Source: Pseudomonas viridiflava
GTDB taxonomy: Bacteria; Pseudomonadota; Gammaproteobacteria; Pseudomonadales; Pseudomonadaceae
Reading direction: 5' to 3'
Length of the DNA stretch: 58,429 nucleotides
Assembly (NCBI RefSeq): GCF_900589395.1
Contig: NZ_UUIS01000035.1
Location: forward strand, 1-58,429
Positions 40,547 through 49,779 of this stretch are shown here, piece by piece. The notes below the pieces were generated by a model. It ran no database searches. It saw nothing but the letters and a program-made list of their open reading frames with translations, and was not told where the DNA came from. Within the stretch, counting starts at the first letter, position 1. Each line of letters begins with the position of its first letter. The position numbers were made by a program, and so were the translations under genes.

Positions 40547-42517
40547 ATGATTTACGACCGCTGCAAGCCACCATTGCGTCTCGCCCTTTTGCTCTGTGCC
40601 CTGGGGCTGGGCCTGGGCAACGCGCAGGCCGAAGAGGACCCGGTGTACGAGGTCAACTTCGTCGACACCGAATTGTCCGAGTTCATCGACAGCGTTTCGC
40701 GCATCACCAACACCACCTTCATCATTGACCCGCGGGTCAAGGGCAAGGTGACGGTGCGCAGCATCGAGATGCTCGGCAGCGACGAGATCTACGCCATCTT
40801 CCTGTCGCAACTGCGCGCTCAGGGCTTTGCCGCCGTGGACCTGCCCAACGGCAGTGTGAAGATCGTGCCTGACGAAGCCGCGCGGCTGGAGCCGGTGCCG
40901 GTGGAGTCGGGCCGCAGCACCCGCCAATACAAGAACGGCCAGGCCAATGACGGCATGGCCACGCGGGTGTTCAACGTGCGCAATGCGGCCAGCGAGCAGA
41001 TGCTCAATATCCTCAAGCCGCTGATCGACCCGCGTGTCGGCGTCATTACCCCGTACCCGTCGGCCAACCTGTTGGTGATCACTGACTGGCGCAGCAATCT
41101 GGACCGCATCGACACGCTGCTCGGGCAGCTCGATCAAGTCAGCCAGGAGCCGCTGGAAGTCATGCCGCTCAAGAACGCCAGCGCCAACGACACCGCGCTG
41201 CTGGTCACCCGCCTGCTGGCCCGCGAGCAGGGCGCCGACAGCGCGCAAGTGGTTGCCGACCCACGCAGCAATGCCTTGCTCGTGCGCGGCAGCACCGACA
41301 GCCGCCAGCGCGTGCGCGCCTTGCTCGGTCAGCTCGACAAGCCGCGTGACGCGCTGCACAGCAGCAACACCGTGGTCATTTACCTGCGCCACGCCAACGC
41401 CGCCGAGGTGGTCAAGGTGCTGCGCGGCCTGGGCCAGGAGCAGGCGGCGGTGCCTGAAGGCACCGCGCCCGAGGGCGAGAAGCCGCCGATGGTCAGCACC
41501 AGTGGCGTGCGCATGGAGTATGAAGAGGGCACCAACGCGGTGGTGATGGTCGGACCCGACAGCGAGCTGGCGGCCTACCGCAGCATCGTCGAGCAACTGG
41601 ACATTCGTCGTGCGCAGGTGGTGGTCGAGGCGATCATTGCCGAGGTGTCCGACACCCGCGTGCAGGAGCTGGGTGTGCAGTGGCTGTTTCAGCACGACAG
41701 CCTGGGCGGCGGTGCCTTCAACTTTCCCGGCAACAATGCCGCCAGCGTCGCCGCCGTCGGAGCCCTGGCGCAGAACGGCGACAACGGCGCGCTGGCTGAA
41801 TTGCTGGCTGGTGTGCAGGGCGCCACGGCCGGGATTGGCAACCTCAGCGGCGGCGGCCTGAATTTCCTGGCGCTGATCAATGCGCTCAAGGGCCAGAGCG
41901 GCTTCAACCTGTTGTCGACCCCGACCCTGCTGACCCTGGACAATGCCGAGGCGTCGATTCTGGTCGGCCAGGAAGTGCCGTTCGTGACAGGCTCGGTGAC
42001 CCAGAACAACGCCAACCCGTACCAGACCATCGAGCGCAAGGAGGTCGGTGTGAAGCTGCGCATCAAGCCGCAGATCAACATCGACAACACGGTGCGCATG
42101 GACATCGTCCAGGAAGTCTCCTCGATTGCCGACAGCGCCTCGGCCAGCGACGTGATCACCAACAAGCGCGAGATCAAGACCAAGGTCATGGTGGCCGACA
42201 ACGGCCTGGTGGTGCTGGGCGGGCTGATCGGCGACGAGAGCACCGACAGCGACCAGCGTGTGCCGTTTCTCGGTGATATTCCAGGCGTCGGCCGGCTGTT
42301 TCGCTCCAGCGCTACGCAGCGGGTCAAGCAGAACCTGATGGTGTTCATCCGTCCGCGCATCGTGCGTGACGACCAGACCCTGGCGCAGTTGAGCAGCGAG
42401 AAGTACCGCAACCTCAAGACCAGCACCCACCTGGCTTTGCCCGAGCAGGCGACCGGCGACACGCTGTTGCAGCTGTTTCCGTCGAGCCGCGAGCGGCTGG
42501 GCCCGGTGGCTTGGTGA
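40547..42517 (+). CDS. gspD: GspD secretin of type II secretion
   Basis: The protein is 656 residues from the ATG at 40547 (AGGG upstream, 2 nt after the gspC stop). A signal peptide ends near N-A-Q-A. The N0 domain starts Y-E-V-N-F-V-D-T-E-L; N1-N3 repeats contain V-I-T-P-Y-P-S-A-N-L-L-V-I-T-D and V-V-A-D-P-R-S-N-A-L-L-V. The secretin core has V-P-F-V-T-G-S-V-T, V-G-V-K-L-R-I-K-P-Q-I and G-L-V-V-L-G-G-L-I. It forms the outer-membrane pore. No separate pilotin gene is visible nearby. Confidence 0.92.
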   Translation: MIYDRCKPPLRLALLLCALGLGLGNAQAEEDPVYEVNFVDTELSEFIDSVSRITNTTFIIDPRVKGKVTVRSIEMLGSDEIYAIFLSQLRAQGFAAVDLPNGSVKIVPDEAARLEPVPVESGRSTRQYKNGQANDGMATRVFNVRNAASEQMLNILKPLIDPRVGVITPYPSANLLVITDWRSNLDRIDTLLGQLDQVSQEPLEVMPLKNASANDTALLVTRLLAREQGADSAQVVADPRSNALLVRGSTDSRQRVRALLGQLDKPRDALHSSNTVVIYLRHANAAEVVKVLRGLGQEQAAVPEGTAPEGEKPPMVSTSGVRMEYEEGTNAVVMVGPDSELAAYRSIVEQLDIRRAQVVVEAIIAEVSDTRVQELGVQWLFQHDSLGGGAFNFPGNNAASVAAVGALAQNGDNGALAELLAGVQGATAGIGNLSGGGLNFLALINALKGQSGFNLLSTPTLLTLDNAEASILVGQEVPFVTGSVTQNNANPYQTIERKEVGVKLRIKPQINIDNTVRMDIVQEVSSIADSASASDVITNKREIKTKVMVADNGLVVLGGLIGDESTDSDQRVPFLGDIPGVGRLFRSSATQRVKQNLMVFIRPRIVRDDQTLAQLSSEKYRNLKTSTHLALPEQATGDTLLQLFPSSRERLGPVAW

Positions 42518-43983
42518 GCAGCCTGGTGAGCGGCCTGCTGCCTTATCGCCTGGCACGCCAGGCCGGCGTGGCGCGGGTACCGGTCGAGCCGGGCTGGCAG
42601 CTGTGGCTGCGCGCCGGGGCCGATACCGACCTCATTCAGGAAGTGCTGCGCGTGCATGGCCGGCCCACAGCGGTCGAGCACCTGAGCGTGGCCGACTATG
42701 ACCAGCGCCTGGGCACGCTGTACCAGGCCGGCGAGTCGGCCACCGCGGCGCTGATCGAAGGCATCGGCGAGCGGGTCGACCTCGACAGCCTGATGAGCGA
42801 GCTGCCCCGGATCGAAGACCTGCTGGAAAACGACAACGACGCCCCGGTGATCCGCCTGATCAACGGCCTGTTCGGCGAGGCGCTGCGGGTGCAGGCCTCG
42901 GATATTCATGTCGAAACCTTCGAGGCCAGCCTGGTGATCCGCCTGCGCGTCGACGGCCACTTGCGTGAAGTGCTGCGTCCGCCGCGGGCGCTGTCGGCGA
43001 TGCTGGTGTCGCGCATCAAGGTCATGGCGCGCCTGGACATCGCCGAGAAGCGCCAGCCCCAGGACGGCCGCATCACCTTGCGCGCCGGTGGCCGTGAGGT
43101 GGACATCCGGGTGTCGACCCTGCCCGGCATTCATGGCGAGCGGGTGGTGATGCGTGTGCTCGACAAGCAGGCCAGCCTGTTGAACCTGGCCAACCTCGGC
43201 ATGCCCGAGGCGGTGCAGCGCGGCCTGCGCGCCTGCCTGGCGCGGCCTAACGGCATCGTGCTCAGCACAGGGCCGACCGGCTCGGGCAAGACCACCACCT
43301 TGTACGCCAGCCTCAACAGCCTCAACGATGGCTCGTGCAACATTCTGACCGTCGAAGACCCGGTGGAGTACGCGATCACCGGCATCGGCCAGACCGCGAT
43401 CAACCCCAAGGCCGGCCTGACCTTTGCCAGCGGCCTGCGCGCCATCCTGCGCCAGGACCCGGACGTCATCATGCTCGGTGAGATCCGCGACCGCGAGACC
43501 GCGCAGATCGCCGTGCAGGCCAGCCTGACCGGGCACCTGGTGCTGTCGACCCTGCACACCAACAGCGCCGTTGGCGCCGTCACGCGCCTGCGCGACATGG
43601 GCGTGGAGCCGTTTCTGATTGCCTCTAGCCTCAAGGGCGTGCTGGCCCAGCGGCTGGTTCGGCGCCTGTGTGCATGTGCGGTGCCGCAGCCCTTGCAGGC
43701 CGCCGAGCGGGCGCTGTGGCCGGAGCTGGGTGAGCTGAGCGAGAGCTTCCACCCGCAAGGGTGCGAACGCTGCCACGGCAGCGGCTACGAGGGACGCATC
43801 GGCCTGTATGAGTTCATCGAGCTGGACGACGGCCTGATCCGCCTGCTCTACGACGGCGCCAGCGAAGTGACGATGCATGACTACCTCAAGGGCAGGCGCC
43901 AGAGCCTGGCAGACATGGCTTGCGATTGCCTGCGGCGCGGCGAAACCAGCCTGGCCGAAGTGCTGCGTGCGGTGCGGGGCTGA
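42514..43983 (+). CDS. gspE: GspE, type II secretion ATPase
   Basis: GTG at 42514 overlaps the gspD stop (GTGA), giving 489 residues. The C-terminal ATPase has G-P-T-G-S-G-K-T-T-T (Walker A), the Asp box D-I-H-V-E, D-V-I-M-L-G-E-I-R-D (Walker B) and the His box L-S-T-L-H-T-N. The Cys metal motif is C-A-C with C-E-R-C, so the first pair has the spacing CxC instead of the usual CxxC. GspE powers pseudopilus assembly from the cytoplasm. Confidence 0.92.
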   Translation: MSSLVSGLLPYRLARQAGVARVPVEPGWQLWLRAGADTDLIQEVLRVHGRPTAVEHLSVADYDQRLGTLYQAGESATAALIEGIGERVDLDSLMSELPRIEDLLENDNDAPVIRLINGLFGEALRVQASDIHVETFEASLVIRLRVDGHLREVLRPPRALSAMLVSRIKVMARLDIAEKRQPQDGRITLRAGGREVDIRVSTLPGIHGERVVMRVLDKQASLLNLANLGMPEAVQRGLRACLARPNGIVLSTGPTGSGKTTTLYASLNSLNDGSCNILTVEDPVEYAITGIGQTAINPKAGLTFASGLRAILRQDPDVIMLGEIRDRETAQIAVQASLTGHLVLSTLHTNSAVGAVTRLRDMGVEPFLIASSLKGVLAQRLVRRLCACAVPQPLQAAERALWPELGELSESFHPQGCERCHGSGYEGRIGLYEFIELDDGLIRLLYDGASEVTMHDYLKGRRQSLADMACDCLRRGETSLAEVLRAVRG

Positions 43984-43986
43984 TCG

Positions 43987-45189
43987 ATGCCGACCTATGC
44001 CTACCACGCCCTGGACCAGGCCGGGCGCAGCCGCAAGGCCAGCCTGCAGGCCGAGAACGAACGCCATGCCCGGCAACTGCTGCGCGAGCAGGGCTTGTTT
44101 GCCCGCAGCCTGCAAGTGCAGGACAGCACCACGCGCCTGCCGCGCAACCAGCGGCTGAACCATGGCCAGTTGTGCGAACTGACCCGGCAACTGGCGACGC
44201 TGGCCAGCGCCGGCATTCCGCTGGTCGATGCCCTGGCGACGCTGGAGCGGCAACTGGCGCAGCCGGCGATCCGCAACCTGTTGGTGGCGGTGCGCGGCAC
44301 GCTCGGTGAAGGCCATAGCCTGGCGCAGAGCTTGCGTCGCCAGGGCGGCCTGTTCGATGAGCTGTATTGCTCGCTGGTCGAGGCTGGCGAGCGTTCCGGC
44401 AAGCTGGCGCCGGTGCTGGAGCGCCTTGCCGATCACCTTGAGCAGGTGCAGCGCCAACGGCACAAGGCCCGTACCGCGATGATCTACCCGGCGGTGCTGA
44501 TGCTGGTGTCGCTGGTCGTGGTCATCGGCCTGATGACCTTTGTAGTGCCCAAGCTCACCGAACAATTCAGCCACAGCGGGCAAACCCTGCCGCTGGTCAC
44601 CCGGGTGTTGATCGGCCTCAGCGACGGGCTGGTGATGGTCGGCCCCTGGTTATTGGCGCTGGTGGTGCTGGGTGGCATGGGCGCCGGCGTGCTGCTGCGC
44701 AAGGCGCATTGGCGACTGCGCCGCGACCGCGCCTTGCTGGGCTGGCCGAAAATCGGCGCCTTGCTGAGCGTGCTGGAAAGCGCCCGGCTGGCGCGCAGCC
44801 TGGCGATCCTGGCCGGCAGCGGCGTGCCCTTGCTCGAAGCCCTGCAGGTGGCCACCGCCACGGTCGGCAACCGCGAGGTGCACCGCGCCCTGCAGACCGT
44901 GCGCGAGCAGGTCGAGGGCGGCGTCAGCCTGCACCGTGCCTTGAGCGGCGCCGGGCACTTTCCGCCGTTGCTGCTGAACATGGTGGCCAGTGGCGAGGCC
45001 AGCGGCACCTTGCCCGACATGCTCGAGCGAGTGGCCGATAACCAGGAGCGTGGTTTCACCCGTCAGGTGGACACGCTCATGGCCCTGTTCGAACCCCTGA
45101 TGATTCTGGTGATGGGCGCGGTGGTGCTGTTCATCGTGCTCGCGGTGCTGCTGCCGATCATGCAGCTCAACCAGGGTCTGTCTTTCTGA
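43987..45189 (+). CDS. gspF: GspF, inner-membrane platform protein
   Basis: A 400-residue protein starting M-P-T-Y-A-Y-H-A-L-D-Q-A-G-R. It has two T2SSF domains, each with a cytoplasmic helical bundle (R-Q-L-A-T-L-A-S-A-G-I-P-L and A-R-S-L-A-I-L-A-G-S-G-V-P-L) and three membrane helices overall. The G-E-R-S-G-K-L and G-E-A-S-G-T-L-P motifs mark the repeats. GspF couples the ATPase to pseudopilus growth. Confidence 0.93.
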   Translation: MPTYAYHALDQAGRSRKASLQAENERHARQLLREQGLFARSLQVQDSTTRLPRNQRLNHGQLCELTRQLATLASAGIPLVDALATLERQLAQPAIRNLLVAVRGTLGEGHSLAQSLRRQGGLFDELYCSLVEAGERSGKLAPVLERLADHLEQVQRQRHKARTAMIYPAVLMLVSLVVVIGLMTFVVPKLTEQFSHSGQTLPLVTRVLIGLSDGLVMVGPWLLALVVLGGMGAGVLLRKAHWRLRRDRALLGWPKIGALLSVLESARLARSLAILAGSGVPLLEALQVATATVGNREVHRALQTVREQVEGGVSLHRALSGAGHFPPLLLNMVASGEASGTLPDMLERVADNQERGFTRQVDTLMALFEPLMILVMGAVVLFIVLAVLLPIMQLNQGLSF

Positions 45190-45205
45190 TATGGAGAAGC
45201 GATCT

Positions 45206-45637
45206 ATGCCTCGTATGCGTAACCAGCGCGGTTTTACCCTGATGGAAATCATGGTGGTGATTTTCATCATCGGCCTGCTGATCGCCGTGGTCGCGCCCAG
45301 CGTGCTGGGCAACCAGGACAAGGCCATGCGCCAGAAGGTGCTGGCCGACCTGTCGACCCTGGAGCAGGCGCTGGACATGTACCGCCTGGACAACCTGCGC
45401 TACCCGACCACCGAGCAGGGCCTGGGCGCGCTGGTCAAGGCGCCTGCGGCCGAGCCGCTGGCCCGTGGCTGGCGCGCCGATGGCTACATTCGCCGGCTGC
45501 CGGACGACCCGTGGGGTAATGCCTATCGCTACCGTGCGCCGGGTGAGCACGGGCGCATCGACATTTATTCGCTGGGCGCCGATGGCGTCGACGGCGGCGA
45601 GGGCACTGACGGCGACATTGGTAACTGGAGCCTGTGA
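45206..45637 (+). CDS. gspG: GspG, major pseudopilin
   Basis: The protein is 143 residues from the ATG at 45206, preceded by GGAG at 9 nt (an in-frame ATG at 45191 is less well placed). Prepilin cleavage site N-Q-R-G/F-T-L-M-E, then the hydrophobic helix. The C-terminal part has L-D-N-L-R-Y-P-T-T-E-Q-G-L, D-P-W-G-N and S-L-G-A-D-G-V-D-G-G, including the calcium-binding Asp residues of GspG. It forms the pseudopilus shaft. Confidence 0.93.
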   Translation: MPRMRNQRGFTLMEIMVVIFIIGLLIAVVAPSVLGNQDKAMRQKVLADLSTLEQALDMYRLDNLRYPTTEQGLGALVKAPAAEPLARGWRADGYIRRLPDDPWGNAYRYRAPGEHGRIDIYSLGADGVDGGEGTDGDIGNWSL

Positions 45638-45638
45638 G

Positions 45639-46076
45639 GTGAACCGCGCGCGCGGCTTTACGCTGCTCGAACTGCTGGTGGTGATGCTGATCATCGGTCT
45701 GTTCAGCGGCTTGAGCGTGGCCTGGCTCAACGGCGGGCAGACGCCCGCCGTGCAGGCGCTGGAACAGTTGGCCGCGCAGGCGCAGCACCAGGCCGCCGTG
45801 GCCCGGCACAGCGGACAACAACTGGGGTTGCGCTGGACCGGCAAGCAGCCGGAATTCGTGCGTTTCGAGCAGCAGCGCTGGGTGGCCCAGCCGTGGCGCG
45901 CGGAGTCCTGGCCGACCCAGCTGTCAGCCAGTTGGCCGGCCAGCCAGGTGCCACAGGTGGTCTTTACCGCGCATGGCGTGGCGAGTGCGGCCAGCCTGCA
46001 ATGGCAATGGGCCGAAGGCCGTCAGCGCTGGCAGTGGCTGAGCAATGATCGCCTGGTGCGGATTGATGGGCCATGA
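45639..46076 (+). CDS. gspH: GspH, minor pseudopilin
   Basis: GTG at 45639 one base after the gspG stop gives 145 residues with the prepilin site A-R-G/F-T-L-L-E-L-L-V-V-M. The C-terminal part is Trp- and Gln-rich and not strongly conserved, as usual in GspH. A longer frame upstream overlaps gspG and is rejected. Confidence 0.82.
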   Translation: MNRARGFTLLELLVVMLIIGLFSGLSVAWLNGGQTPAVQALEQLAAQAQHQAAVARHSGQQLGLRWTGKQPEFVRFEQQRWVAQPWRAESWPTQLSASWPASQVPQVVFTAHGVASAASLQWQWAEGRQRWQWLSNDRLVRIDGP

Positions 46077-46444
46077 AGCGCCAGCGTGGGTTCACCTTGC
46101 TGGAAGTCATGGTCGCGCTGGGTATCGCCGCGATGATGACGGTGATGATCAGCCAGCTATTGCGTCAGCGTATCGCGGTGCACCAGGCCGTGCAGCAGCA
46201 CCGGCTTGGCAGCCTGTGTGCGCGCGAGCTGGAGGCGCGTTTCGGGGTCGAGCAGTATTGGCCGGCAGGCAAGCAGGTGCGGGGCGAGTTGCGCCAGGGA
46301 CCGAACATTTGCCACTGGCGGCTGGACCTGGCCATGACCCGTGGCGTCAAGGATCTGCGCCGTGGCGAGCTGGCGCTGTTTGCTGCCCGTGACGAGCGTG
46401 AGCCGCTGGGGCATTTCACCGTGTTTCTGGTGCGTCCGCAGTGA
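46073..46444 (+). CDS. gspI: GspI, minor pseudopilin
   Basis: A 123-residue protein with cleavage site Q-R-G/F-T-L-L-E-V-M-V-A-L. It has the short GspI domain including C-A-R-E-L-E-A-R and I-C-H-W-R-L-D. It starts in an ATGA overlap with gspH and ends in a GTGA overlap with gspJ. GspI starts the pseudopilus tip complex with J and K. Confidence 0.85.
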   Translation: MKRQRGFTLLEVMVALGIAAMMTVMISQLLRQRIAVHQAVQQHRLGSLCARELEARFGVEQYWPAGKQVRGELRQGPNICHWRLDLAMTRGVKDLRRGELALFAARDEREPLGHFTVFLVRPQ

Positions 46445-47028
46445 GGCCTCAACGCGGCCTGACCCTGATCGAGCTGCTGGTGGCACTGGCCCTGACGGCG
46501 GTGCTTGGGGTGTTGCTGGCGGCCTTGGTCAACGGCTGGGTCAAGGTACGCGAACGGCTGAACGAGCAGGACGATCAACCCCGGGTGCTGGAATTCTGCC
46601 TGGCGCTGGAGCGGCGGTTCGACAGTCTGATGCTGCGCCAGTTGTATGAGCAGCGCCTGCCGTTGCCGCAGGGCTTGCTCGACTGGCAACCGGCGATACC
46701 GCAATTGGCCTGGGTAGCCGCGAGTGCCTGGCCACAGGGCGGCAGCGCGTCGCGGCTGGAGCGCCAGCGCTTGACCTTCGAGGCCCGCGAGCGCCGCCTC
46801 AGCCTGGCGACCTCGGCTGACCTGCACGCGGTTGGCGCCCCGCATTGGCAACCTCGCGAGCAACTGGATGATGTCAGCCAGGTGCAGTTCGGTTTTTATC
46901 AGGGCAATCGCTGGCTGGCGTTTCCCTCAACTATTGCCAGCCTGCCGACCCGCGGGGTGCGGCTGGAATTCGAGTATCACGGAGCCCCTTATGTGTGCAC
47001 GTTCAACCTGCCCGACACCCAACCATGA
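46441..47028 (+). CDS. gspJ: GspJ, minor pseudopilin
   Basis: A 195-residue protein starting at GTG (overlap with gspI) with site Q-R-G/L-T-L-I-E-L-L-V-A-L-A; Leu instead of Phe follows the cleavage point. The C-terminal part has V-Q-F-G-F-Y-Q-G-N-R-W and G-V-R-L-E-F-E-Y, the GspJ end. The K gene would be expected next but lies at 34357. Confidence 0.83.
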   Translation: MRPQRGLTLIELLVALALTAVLGVLLAALVNGWVKVRERLNEQDDQPRVLEFCLALERRFDSLMLRQLYEQRLPLPQGLLDWQPAIPQLAWVAASAWPQGGSASRLERQRLTFEARERRLSLATSADLHAVGAPHWQPREQLDDVSQVQFGFYQGNRWLAFPSTIASLPTRGVRLEFEYHGAPYVCTFNLPDTQP

Positions 47029-47042
47029 GCCGAGGCTGCGCG

Positions 47043-48164
47043 ATGTCTGAGCGTTGGACCCTGCGCCGGCGCGACCCCCGAGGCTGGCTGCTGGTCCGCC
47101 CGGGCCTTGCGCCTGATCAGCCTTGGCAATGGCGGCGCTGGCCGGGTGAGGAGGCGGGCGACTGGCCGCCGCCGGCCGGTCATGCGCAGCGCGACCGGGT
47201 GGCGCTGGTGATGCCGGCCGCCCAGTGCAGCCACTTTCTGGTGCCCGCCCCGCCGGGCCTCAAGCGTCATGAATGGCCCCTGCTGCTGGAAGACCAGTTG
47301 CAACAGCCTGTCGAGCAGGTTCAAGTGTTTGCCTTGGCGCGCATGGCCGGGCACTTGCAGTTGCTGGTGGTCGAGCGTGCCAGGGTGCAGGGCTGGCTGA
47401 CCGATGCGCAGGCGCTGGGGATCGAGCCCCAGGCGCTGTGGGCGCAGATGCAGCTGATGCCGCAAGCCGGGGCGGGCGAGGTGCTGGCCTGGGATTGTGG
47501 TGAAGACACCTGCCTGGTACGCGGCGATGCGCAGGGGCGGCAGCAGTGGCTGGTCTGGCCGACGGCGCTGGGTGAGCGACCCGATGGCTGGCGGACTGGC
47601 ACGGCGGCTTTCAGCGGTGTGTGGCCACAGCATTGGACAACGCTGGAGCGCTTGCCGAACCTGCTCGAAACCCGCCGTGCCCGCCTCCGGCCTGGCGCGT
47701 GGTTGACGCCCTTGCAGCGCCGGCTGACGGGGTGCGCTGCGCTGCTGGGGCTGTGCTGGGCCACGTTGGCATTAGTGCAGTTCGTCAACCAGGTGCCGGT
47801 CTGGAAGGCACAGGTCCAGGCGCTGGCGGGGCCGGTGTCGACGGTGCAGCAGGCGACGCGCAGCCTGGCGCGGGTGCAGGCTGAACAGGCTGACTGGCGC
47901 GTGCGCCAGGAACAACTGGTGGTGCTGGAGCAGGGCCTGGACCGCTGGTTGGGCGCGCAACAAGACTGGGGCGTCGCAGGCAGTTATTTCGATGGGCGTA
48001 CCTGGCGGCTGGTGCTGGGTGGTCATGCGGGCAGCCAGGTTGCGCCGCCACCCGCTTCGAACTGGCAGGACCTGGCGCAGACCGCCGGCGCAACGGCCAG
48101 TGCCGAGCCGAGCGAGAACGGCGCGCAACTTACCGTACGTTTTGACCTGGGGGCGGTGCCATGA
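47043..48164 (+). CDS. gspL: GspL, ATPase-anchoring platform protein
   Basis: The ATG at 47043 has GAGG 8 nt upstream; the ATG at 47025 overlapping the gspJ stop is an alternative. The protein is 373 residues: a cytoplasmic actin-like half with L-L-L-E-D-Q-L-Q-Q-P, a membrane helix near residue 240 (G-C-A-A-L-L-G-L-C-W-A-T-L) and a short periplasmic domain. GspL binds GspE and GspM. Confidence 0.82.
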   Translation: MSERWTLRRRDPRGWLLVRPGLAPDQPWQWRRWPGEEAGDWPPPAGHAQRDRVALVMPAAQCSHFLVPAPPGLKRHEWPLLLEDQLQQPVEQVQVFALARMAGHLQLLVVERARVQGWLTDAQALGIEPQALWAQMQLMPQAGAGEVLAWDCGEDTCLVRGDAQGRQQWLVWPTALGERPDGWRTGTAAFSGVWPQHWTTLERLPNLLETRRARLRPGAWLTPLQRRLTGCAALLGLCWATLALVQFVNQVPVWKAQVQALAGPVSTVQQATRSLARVQAEQADWRVRQEQLVVLEQGLDRWLGAQQDWGVAGSYFDGRTWRLVLGGHAGSQVAPPPASNWQDLAQTAGATASAEPSENGAQLTVRFDLGAVP

Positions 48165-48598
48165 ATGCATTGTTTGTGCGTTTTTCCCATGGCTATGCGG
48201 CCTTGCCTGCGTCGCGTCGTTACCTGTTGCTGGGCGGCTGGGTGGTGGTCCTGACCCTGATCCTGGTGCTGATCGGGCGGCCGTTGATCGACTATGGCAA
48301 GGACCTGCGCCAATGGCAGCGTCTGGCCGCGCAGGCCCAGGTGCTCAAGCCGGCCGGCGAGTTCGACAACGCCCGCTGGCAGGCACTGGCCGGTGCCCAT
48401 GGCGTGACCCTGACCGGCGTCGAGCCACGCGGCGATGTCTGGCAATTGCAGGGTGAAGTGGCCCGGGCCGACAGCCTGGCGCACCTGATGCGCAGCATTG
48501 AAGAGCAGGGCGCCCGGCCCTTGCGCTGGAGCCTGGAGCGCCGTGGTGCAGGCCTGGTGTTCAATCTGGATGTCAGCCGCCACGGAGGGCAACCTTGA
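48161..48598 (+). CDS. gspM: GspM, platform protein
   Basis: A 145-residue protein with a short cytoplasmic start (F-S-H-G-Y-A-A-L-P-A-S-R-R), one membrane helix (L-L-L-G-G-W-V-V-V-L-T-L-I) and a periplasmic ferredoxin-like part. It overlaps gspL (ATGA) and gspN (TTGA). It partners GspL. Confidence 0.82.
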   Translation: MNALFVRFSHGYAALPASRRYLLLGGWVVVLTLILVLIGRPLIDYGKDLRQWQRLAAQAQVLKPAGEFDNARWQALAGAHGVTLTGVEPRGDVWQLQGEVARADSLAHLMRSIEEQGARPLRWSLERRGAGLVFNLDVSRHGGQP

Positions 48599-49269
48599 GC
48601 CGTCGTCTATGGCTGGCCGGGGGGCTGGTATTCGGTCTGACCCTGCTGCTCAACCTGCCGGCGGCCTGGGCGTTGCGGCTGATCGACTGGCCACCCGGCT
48701 GGCAGCCCGAACAGGTCAGTGGCTCGGTGTGGAACGGCCGCGCGCAGCAGGTCGGGGCACTGGGGCCGCTGGCCTGGCAACTGCGTCCGTGGCGCGCGCA
48801 ACTGGAGACAGGGTTTGCGCAGCAGCACTGGACGTTGACGGTCAGCGGCTGGCCTTGGCATTGGCAGGCGCAGTTGATACCGGGCGCTGCAGTGGTGGGG
48901 GTGAATAGCGCTTATCTGATCGGCGGGCAATGGCAAGGTCGGTTGCAGCTTGACGGGCGGGGTGCGCGTTGCACGAGGGCCTCCGGTCAGGTGCAAGGGC
49001 ATGATGTCGGCCTGCTGGCGCCCTGGACCCTGGCCTTGGGCGAGGTAAGCCTGAGTGTGGAATGTCAGCAAGGGCTGCAAGGGCTGGCTGACGTGCAGCG
49101 CGAAGGCGAACACCATCTGCAGGCCCGCCTCGAGGCCGACGGTGGCGGTGTTCGGGTGAGCGGGCAAGTCACATCACAGGCGGCACTGGCGCCCTTGCTG
49201 GTGCAGGCCGGGCTGCTCAAAGCCGGCCATGAGCGCTTTGAAAAGGTGTTAGGCGCCGCCAGGCGCTGA
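48595..49269 (+). CDS. gspN: GspN-like protein of type II secretion
   Basis: A 224-residue protein starting at TTG in the gspM stop overlap. It has one N-terminal helix (L-A-G-G-L-V-F-G-L-T-L-L-L) and a Trp-rich periplasmic domain with G-S-V-W-N-G-R-A-Q-Q-V and W-Q-L-R-P-W-R, the GspN pattern. It ends the operon. No prepilin peptidase (gspO) gene follows, so processing must rely on a peptidase encoded elsewhere. Confidence 0.8.
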   Translation: MSRRLWLAGGLVFGLTLLLNLPAAWALRLIDWPPGWQPEQVSGSVWNGRAQQVGALGPLAWQLRPWRAQLETGFAQQHWTLTVSGWPWHWQAQLIPGAAVVGVNSAYLIGGQWQGRLQLDGRGARCTRASGQVQGHDVGLLAPWTLALGEVSLSVECQQGLQGLADVQREGEHHLQARLEADGGGVRVSGQVTSQAALAPLLVQAGLLKAGHERFEKVLGAARR

Positions 49270-49779
49270 ATGGGGTGGCTTCTGTCGCCGACAAGACTTT
49301 CCCACCTCAAGCCTGCGTGATCCATGGGCTTCATCAAGGGTCGTCGCATCATGACCGAGATGATGCCGCTGATGGATGTCCTGGAAACTGGCAAGTTCGT
49401 CCAGGCCATTAAGTACGGCAGCGCGCCGCTGCAGCGCCTGGCCGATAGACGTTCAGAAAGGTCGTTACCGTGTTCAAACGTTATCGATGAATGCGATATC
49501 GGCTTGCACAAGCCCCCCCCAATAATCAGGCGGCACTTTAATATCAATTGTGCTGCTTTTTTATGTGTTGCCTTTTCCTACAACTTATAAGGAAAGGGCT
49601 GATAGCGTTTTCCTATACAAAATATCGATCATGCACGCCGTTCATTGCCTGTGGTTACAGCCTTGCAGTCGACCCTACTCATGCTTCCATGAACGCTGTC
49701 ATGTCGTGCCGTAGCGCGTGGCAAGTCATGAGCCTTCAAGGCTATAGACGTTCGATTTCCCAATTGGCCGGGTCTTATC
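49270..49779. other. 510-bp intergenic region between secretion and glycan clusters
   Basis: The region holds one open frame of 88 codons (49324-49590) that starts M-G-F-I-K-G-R-R-I-M-T and reads well only to about 49450, with high-GC codon use, before passing into AT-richer sequence. This could be the remnant of a lost gene, but I do not recognise it and do not call it. A run of eight C occurs at 49513-49520. GC falls sharply from about 49480, which may mark the edge of the glycan cluster. No clear promoter or terminator is seen. Confidence 0.5.

Noticed and set aside
40379..42556. 725-codon open frame on the minus strand opposite gspD
   Set aside because: Same reason; the secretin motifs on the plus strand are unambiguous.
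41689..44583. 964-codon open frame on the minus strand opposite gspD-gspF
   Set aside because: Shadow frame of high-GC genes; His/Gln/Ala/Arg-rich without domains, spans three well-identified genes.
49513..49520. Run of eight C as phase-variation tract
   Set aside because: It is not inside or directly before a supported gene, so slippage would have no visible target.
49324..49590. 88-codon open frame after gspN
   Set aside because: No recognisable family, no good ribosome site, abrupt composition change inside the frame; described as intergenic with a possible gene remnant.
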